64,000 nucleotides of DNA from Ensifer sesbaniae (lineage in GTDB: Bacteria > Pseudomonadota > Alphaproteobacteria > Rhizobiales > Rhizobiaceae), in NCBI RefSeq assembly GCF_013283665.1, contig NZ_JABEKU010000001.1, forward strand, positions 2,108,001-2,172,000, given 5' to 3'. The stretch's first letter is position 1. Each line of letters opens with the position of its first letter. The notes beneath the pieces are model-generated. The model was not told where the DNA came from. It made no database searches and saw only the letters and a program-made list of their open reading frames with translations. The translations under genes and the position numbers were made by a program. Of this stretch, positions 59,520 to 64,000 are shown one piece after another.

Positions 59520-60332
59520 TCAGAGGGGTGCCACCGGATGCGGCGAACCGTCATAGCCACCCCAGACCGACTGGTCGAAGCAGATCACCGATCCGGTCAT
59601 CAGCCCGGATTCCGCCGAAGACAGATAGGCGCAGGCGCGCGCCACCTCCGCCGGATCGACGAGCCTGCCGAACGGTTGGCTGGCGGCCGCCTTTTCGAGC
59701 CAATCCGCGGCGGCCCCGTGAAACTCGCGCTGGATGCGATCTTCGCCTTCGGATGCCATCCAGCCGATATTCAGGCCGTTGACGCGGATGCGGTTGCGCA
59801 AGAGCGCGTAGGCCGTGTTCTTGGTCAGCGTTTCGAGAGCCCCTTTCGACGCGCAATAGGCCGCGATGAAGGGCTGCCCGGCCATCGCCGACATGGAACC
59901 GATATTGACGATCGTGCCTTCGGTCCGCTCGCGCCGCATCACCTTCACGGTCTCCTGCATTAGGAAGAAAGGCGCCCTTACATTGATGGCGAACATCCGG
60001 TCGAAGAGTTCCGGCGTCGTGTCGAGAATCGTGCCGCGATCGGTAATGGCGGCAGCGTTGACCAGCGCATCAACCCGGCCGAACTCGGCATCGCAGGCGG
60101 CAACCACCTTGCGGGCGTCTTCTACCTTCTCCAGGTCGGCCTCGACATAGACCACTTTCGCGCCGCTGGCCTTGCCGATTTCTTCCGCCTTCGCGCGCCC
60201 CTTGGCGGTATTGCGCCCGCAAATGACGATGCCGGCGGCACCGCGTTCGGCGAAAAGGCCGGCAATCGTGGCGCCCAGTCCCTGCGTGCCGCCGGTGACG
60301 ATGGTGATCTTGCCTTGCATCTGTCCGTTCAT
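59520..60332 (-). CDS. Short-chain dehydrogenase/reductase (SDR)
   Basis: 270 residues of classical SDR type. The NAD(P) motif is TGGTQGLGATIAG (TGxxxGxG), NAA-type motif is VNAAAIT, and the active-site Ser/Tyr/Lys are in GSMSAMAGQPFIAAYCASKGA. The substrate is unknown. ATG at 60332 follows GGGAGGAATTCG, a strong ribosome site, while an in-frame ATG at 60386 has none. Confidence 0.92.
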   Translation of the reverse strand: MNGQMQGKITIVTGGTQGLGATIAGLFAERGAAGIVICGRNTAKGRAKAEEIGKASGAKVVYVEADLEKVEDARKVVAACDAEFGRVDALVNAAAITDRGTILDTTPELFDRMFAINVRAPFFLMQETVKVMRRERTEGTIVNIGSMSAMAGQPFIAAYCASKGALETLTKNTAYALLRNRIRVNGLNIGWMASEGEDRIQREFHGAAADWLEKAAASQPFGRLVDPAEVARACAYLSSAESGLMTGSVICFDQSVWGGYDGSPHPVAPL

Positions 60333-60664
60333 CGAATTCCTCCCTCGGAAATGATCGTGTGAAACAGGTACGGCCCCCAACCACAACGCATCGGGAGACC
60401 GTCAAATGTGAGACGGAACCGTCAGCTCAGCTTGCGCCGCGCCTGCGCATCGAGTGCCGCATGAAAGTCCTGCTCTCTCGTTCCCGCGGCCAGTGCCTCG
60501 CGACCTCGACGAGGACAATCTGGCGCTGCTGCGCGAGCGGCGCATTCATTTCGTCCTGCACCATGATCTGAAGACCGATGCGCGCACGGCATTTCGCACG
60601 ATCATGCTGCACGGCCGCGCGCCGTCGGGCGCGGTCGGCCCTCAGCTTTCGGCGGTCGTCGTCA
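60333..60664. other. Spacer with an orphan coding stretch
   Basis: 332 bases between the SDR start and the GGDEF gene. It contains the 78-codon open stretch described separately, whose 3' end overlaps the cyclase gene. Confidence 0.5.
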
Positions 60665-60690
60665 TCACGCCCTATAACGTGCCGGAGTAG
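60454..60690 (+). pseudogene. Orphan 78-codon stretch, possibly a gene remnant
   Basis: From a GTG at 60454 the frame reads through RDLDEDNLALLRERRIHF and ends in AVVVITPYNVPE. Codon use (gac gag gac, ctg gcg ctg ctg) is like real genes of the window. There is no ribosome site. Its last 26 bases lie across the 3' end of the convergent GGDEF gene. No family recognised; it may be a truncated tail of a longer gene. Confidence 0.35.
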
Positions 60691-62215
60691 GACGATCGCC
60701 GGCGCCACTCGGTCCGGGGACGAGCCGGTTGCCGGAGGTTCCGCCCGGCAGGACCGTATCGTCAGCCGTTTCGACGCGATTGCGGCCGCGCCGCTTGGCG
60801 AGATAGAGCGCTTCATCGGCAGCCAGCAGCAGGGCGCGTGCGGTCAACCCGTGGCGCGGCGCAAAGGCGATGCCGGCGCTGCCGCCGACAGTGAGCAACT
60901 GGCTGTTGAACGCGACCGGTGTCTGCGCATCGGCGACAAGACCGGCTGCAAGTCCGCGAGCCTCGGCCTCGCTGCAGTCGCCGAGAATGATGGCGAACTC
61001 GTCACCGCCAAGCCGTGCGACGGTACCCTTGGGGCCGGCACGGTTCCGGAAGCGCTCGGCCATGGCGACCAGAACGGCGTCGCCCGCCGCATGACCATTG
61101 CGGTCGTTGACCGCCTTGAACGCGTCGAGGTCGGCATAGACGAGTGTGAACGGGTGCGTCTTTGCCTTCAACAGCGCCGCCGCCAGCATGTCGTCGAAAC
61201 CGCTCCGGTTGAGCAGACCCGTCAGCCGGTCGTGCTTGGCAAGATGACGGTTGAGCGCCTCGCTCTGCTGCAAGGCGGCAAAGAGCGTCGAGAAGCGCAG
61301 GGCGACGAAGGCCATCAGCAGCGCCGCCACGATCGCCATCACGATGACGCTCGGCAACAGCTCGGCCCGGACGAACCCGCCCGGTGACTTCGGCATCCAC
61401 GCCGCCACGAGGCAGGATGCGTCGGAGCAGCGCCCGACCGACGCGTAGACGCTCCCCTCCGGCCGCGCGGTGAGCGGCACGAAGGCAAGTCCACCGATAC
61501 CCAGCCGCGCCGCGATCTCGCGCATCACCTTCGCCGTCACCGGTCGCACCGAAACCATGAGCACGGGCGCGCGACGCTCCGCAGGTATCGCCAGCGTTTC
61601 CGGGATGACCGCCTGCACGACCGCGACGCTCATGCGTCCGTCGATCTCACGCAAGTCCACGGCGTGAATTCCGGGCACGGCCGGCATCACCGACTGCGGG
61701 TCCGGTGTCACCAAATCCAGCACATAGGAGCCGTGATTGTTTCTGAGCGCGTTGTCGTAGCGGCGCCGGGCTTCGTCGAGCAGATCGTCCACCTCCTCGA
61801 GCGGAACGCGGGCAGCCTCGCTCGACACCGCAACGCCGTCCTTCAACACCGTCGAAACGTTGTGGTCGAGATCCGTGAAGATCAGCCAGGAGAAACCGTA
61901 GTCTTTCCACAGCCACCCCGCCAATTCGTCCGCAACGAAGGCGTCGCTGACGTGTCCTTTGGCGAGTTCCTGGTAGGTTTTGTCCCAGAAGGAGAGCTGC
62001 GCCTGGAATTGAACGACCGCATCCATCTGGTGGCGCAGTTCGTTTGCCACCAACCGCCGCTCCGCCGAAAGGCCGAAGCGATCCGCCTCGGCGACCGAAC
62101 GATCAAGAACGAAGATGAGGCTCGCGATGATCAGGACGGCCACCAGAGTGCAGGCGGCATGAATCGCCCAAACCGTTCTGCTCCGCTTCGCCAACCGCAA
62201 CGTCTTGTCCACCAC
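60665..62215 (-). CDS. Membrane diguanylate cyclase (CHASE4-like sensor, GGDEF)
   Basis: About 516 residues. An N-terminal transmembrane helix (AIHAACTLVAVLIIASLIFV) leads to a periplasmic CHASE4-like sensor domain (about residues 40-250) with WDKTYQEL. A second helix (LLPSVIVMAIVAALLMAFVA) is followed by the GGDEF domain with RLGGDEFAIIL intact, so c-di-GMP synthesis is expected. No EAL domain follows. The start is GTG (62215 or 62212) after GAGGGGGA. The perfect inverted repeat at 62347-62370 may regulate it. Confidence 0.88.
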   Translation of the reverse strand: MVDKTLRLAKRSRTVWAIHAACTLVAVLIIASLIFVLDRSVAEADRFGLSAERRLVANELRHQMDAVVQFQAQLSFWDKTYQELAKGHVSDAFVADELAGWLWKDYGFSWLIFTDLDHNVSTVLKDGVAVSSEAARVPLEEVDDLLDEARRRYDNALRNNHGSYVLDLVTPDPQSVMPAVPGIHAVDLREIDGRMSVAVVQAVIPETLAIPAERRAPVLMVSVRPVTAKVMREIAARLGIGGLAFVPLTARPEGSVYASVGRCSDASCLVAAWMPKSPGGFVRAELLPSVIVMAIVAALLMAFVALRFSTLFAALQQSEALNRHLAKHDRLTGLLNRSGFDDMLAAALLKAKTHPFTLVYADLDAFKAVNDRNGHAAGDAVLVAMAERFRNRAGPKGTVARLGGDEFAIILGDCSEAEARGLAAGLVADAQTPVAFNSQLLTVGGSAGIAFAPRHGLTARALLLAADEALYLAKRRGRNRVETADDTVLPGGTSGNRLVPGPSGAGDRPTPARYRA

Positions 62216-62580
62216 GCCAGTCCCCCTCACCCGTACCGGCCACGGCGAGCATTTTGGCACTCCTGCAAGCGCGATGCTCGGCGATGGCAGCCGAATACGT
62301 GGGCACCCTAGCGACCAAATTAGAAGTTTGGCTTAAATAAGCTGGTGTTGAAATACTTAACGATTTCAACCGCCTGAATCGATCGACAATTCGACTGACA
62401 ATCAGCAGTCGCAGGCGAAACCAAAAGGGGGCGCAAGCACCAGCCGACGCCCCATTCACCCATATTCGCGATCGCCTATCGATCGGCGCACGACGGTAGG
62501 GATCGCGTGCCGTTTTGCGTTGGCGCGTGATCGAGCAACAGCTTCGCCATATCGACATTGCTGCCTAGTGCCGCCTCGTC
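62216..62580. other. Spacer upstream of the GGDEF gene
   Basis: 365 bases, including an A/T-richer patch (62320-62380) and the inverted repeat at 62347-62370. No small gene supported. Confidence 0.55.
62347..62370. promoter_or_regulatory. Perfect inverted repeat, candidate operator
   Basis: GTTGAAAT and ATTTCAAC, 8-bp arms 8 bases apart, 132 bp before the GTG of the diguanylate cyclase gene. No T run follows, which favours a protein-binding site over a terminator. Confidence 0.5.
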
Positions 62581-63408
62581 TCAGCTTTCCGGCTGATAAC
62601 GCACGAAGGCGAAGCGGTCGCCGGCGGGAGACCAGTTGGGCACGTTCATCGTTCCCTGCCCGCCGAAGAGCTCGAACAGCACGCGCGCATTGCCGCCATC
62701 CATGTCCATCAGCCGCAGGCGGACATCGAGGTCGCGCGGATGATCGAAGACGTCGCCGTCATAGGAGAGCACCAGCAGATGCTTCCCATCCGGCGACGGA
62801 TGCGGGAACCAGTCGCCATAGGGGCTGTCGGTGATCCGCGTGACATCACTGCCATCGGGACGGACGCGCCAGATCTGCATGCGGCCGGTGCGGCTCGAGT
62901 TGAAATAGATCCATTCCCCGTCCGCCGACCAGTCGGGCCCGTCATTGCGCCCTTCGCCGTGGGTCAAGCGCCTCTCCTCGCCGCCATCCACCGAAATCGT
63001 ATAGATGTCGAAGACCTGATCCCGGATGCCGCAATAGGTCACCGCCTGCCCATCGGGCGACCAGCCGTGCCAATAGGATGGCAGGTTGCGGGTGATAAGC
63101 CGCGGCGTTCCGCCTTCGGCCGGCAGCAGGTAGATCGCCGATTTGCCGAACTCGGTTTTGTCGCTGATCGCGATCGTGCCGCCATCGGGCGAGATGCCGT
63201 GATCGTTGTTGCAGAGCGTGGCAAAGCCGGTGTCGATCTCCATCGGCTCCGAACCGTCGAAGCCGAGGCGATAAAGGCGGCCATCGCCGTTGATGACCAG
63301 ATGCGCGCCATCCCGCGACCAGTTGGGCGCCTCGACCAGCCGATCCGTCTGCCAGACGACACGCGTTTCGCCGGTAACGATGTCATAGGTTTCGATGGAA
63401 CTGCGCAT
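62581..63408 (-). CDS. TolB-like beta-propeller protein
   Basis: 275 residues with several repeats of the TolB/WD40-like type: PNWSRDGAHLV, ISPDGGTIAISD, GWSPDGQAVTY, PDWSADGEWIYFNSS and HPSPDGKHLLVLSYDGD. No signal peptide was seen, so it is probably cytoplasmic. Its partner is unknown. It stands alone between the GGDEF and nadE genes. Confidence 0.85.
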   Translation of the reverse strand: MRSSIETYDIVTGETRVVWQTDRLVEAPNWSRDGAHLVINGDGRLYRLGFDGSEPMEIDTGFATLCNNDHGISPDGGTIAISDKTEFGKSAIYLLPAEGGTPRLITRNLPSYWHGWSPDGQAVTYCGIRDQVFDIYTISVDGGEERRLTHGEGRNDGPDWSADGEWIYFNSSRTGRMQIWRVRPDGSDVTRITDSPYGDWFPHPSPDGKHLLVLSYDGDVFDHPRDLDVRLRLMDMDGGNARVLFELFGGQGTMNVPNWSPAGDRFAFVRYQPES

Positions 63409-63679
63409 ACCGTTCTCCCGCCGCAGCCACGAAGCTGTTTGCGTTCTTTCGCCCGCGCCGCCAGGACCTTGGCGCAGAGCGACTGCATCAAGATGGAATG
63501 GCGCTGCTCCCGCCAGATCGAGACGGTGCCCCGGGCCAACAGCAGCAGGATGCAGACGAAAGCTGCCTGGCAGCAGAAACGTCGCTTACCGACCACAGCC
63601 GGATCAGCCGGATTTCGTCAAACGTGAACGCGGGATGGCCGTGCTTGCCGTCCCGCCCGTCACCGAGGGCGTTCACTGA

Positions 63680-64000
63680 CTATCCCCGGTCGCGGAAGCG
63701 GTTGGTGATCGGGTAGCGGCGGTCGCGGCCAAAATTCTTCTTGGTGATCTTGACGCCCGGCGCCGACTGCCGCCGCTTGTATTCCGCGATGTAGAGCAGG
63801 TGTTCAACCCGGTGAACGGTTGCTTCTTCGTGGCCGCGGGCCACGATCTCGTCGGTTCCCATCTCCTTTTCGACCAGGCATTCGAGAATATCGTCGAGCA
63901 CCGGATAGGGCGGCAGCGAATCCTGGTCCGTCTGGTTGGGGCGAAGCTCTGCCGACGGCGCCTTGTCGATGATGTTCTCAGGAATGACGATGCCCGAAGG
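63680..64000 (-). CDS. nadE: NAD+ synthase, C-terminal part (5' end outside the window)
   Basis: 107 codons of the 3' end, cut by the window edge. The sequence runs through ENIIDKAPSAELRPNQTDQD to IAEYKRRQSAPGVKIT and ITNRFRD. This is the conserved end of NadE, which amidates deamido-NAD. The glutaminase domain, if present, would lie outside. The stop codon at 63680 gives the only certain end. Confidence 0.93.
   Translation of the reverse strand, partial: PSGIVIPENIIDKAPSAELRPNQTDQDSLPPYPVLDDILECLVEKEMGTDEIVARGHEEATVHRVEHLLYIAEYKRRQSAPGVKITKKNFGRDRRYPITNRFRDRG

Overview
This window looks like core chromosome of an alphaproteobacterium of the Rhizobiaceae, most likely Sinorhizobium/Ensifer. 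The base composition is high GC. Non-ATG starts recur (TTG for dksA and ycjX-like, GTG for several others). A full RIME1-type palindromic repeat sits next to a sinR/sinI-like quorum-sensing pair in the order dme-sinR-sinI-bluB known from Sinorhizobium. The giant polar-growth protein RgsE/GPR is specific to Rhizobiales. No tRNA, rRNA, CRISPR array, transposase or prophage gene was seen.

Layout. 0.1-4 kb: nitrilase-family hydrolase, AraC/GyrI-like regulator and a SulP transporter. 4-8 kb: alaS and recA on the minus strand. 8.3-10.2 kb: psuK-psuG for pseudouridine breakdown. 10.3-14.9 kb: cell-cycle kinase cckA, a FliO-like membrane protein and an almost cysteine-free DksA. 15-19.2 kb: SixA-type phosphatase, overlapping ycjX/ycjF-like genes and an exported protein. 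19.3-21.2 kb: folP-folB-folK. 21.3-23.4 kb: DUF922 exported HExxH protein, a candidate small RNA with a C-rich loop, a 2Fe-2S ferredoxin and an HPt phosphotransfer protein. 23.9-30.5 kb: rgsE/gpr, 2214 codons of alpha-helical repeats. 30.8-33.5 kb: glyoxalase-fold protein, multicopper oxidase and a decayed gene tail. 33.5-36.4 kb: petABC (cytochrome bc1) with an FNR/FixK-type box. 36.7-40.5 kb: two paralogous ABC exporter half-transporters. 40.9-44.9 kb: GNAT, trmL, SoxR with an FMN reductase, hemF and a short secreted protein. 45-49.6 kb: BON protein and an Mla-like lipid transport operon. 49.8-52.9 kb: dipeptide epimerase, MFS transporter and metallophosphoesterase. 53-57.3 kb: malic enzyme dme, sinR and sinI. 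57.4-60.4 kb: DUF2865 protein, riboswitch-controlled bluB and an SDR dehydrogenase. 60.6-64 kb: CHASE4-like/GGDEF diguanylate cyclase, TolB-like propeller and the 3' end of nadE, which runs off the window.

Genes that work together: folP/B/K (folate), psuK/G (pseudouridine), petA/B/C (respiration), mlaE/F/D plus a lipoprotein (phospholipid transport), soxR with the reductase it probably activates, and sinR/sinI. Several regulatory sites can be read directly. These include a MerR-type 19-bp-spacer promoter with a SoxR-like operator, an anaerobox before petA, a lux-type box before sinI, a cobalamin riboswitch before bluB, an imperfect SOS box before recA, and several intrinsic terminators. Start sites were picked from ribosome-binding sites and family lengths, not from experiments. 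No database search was run, so family names rest on recognised motifs and context.
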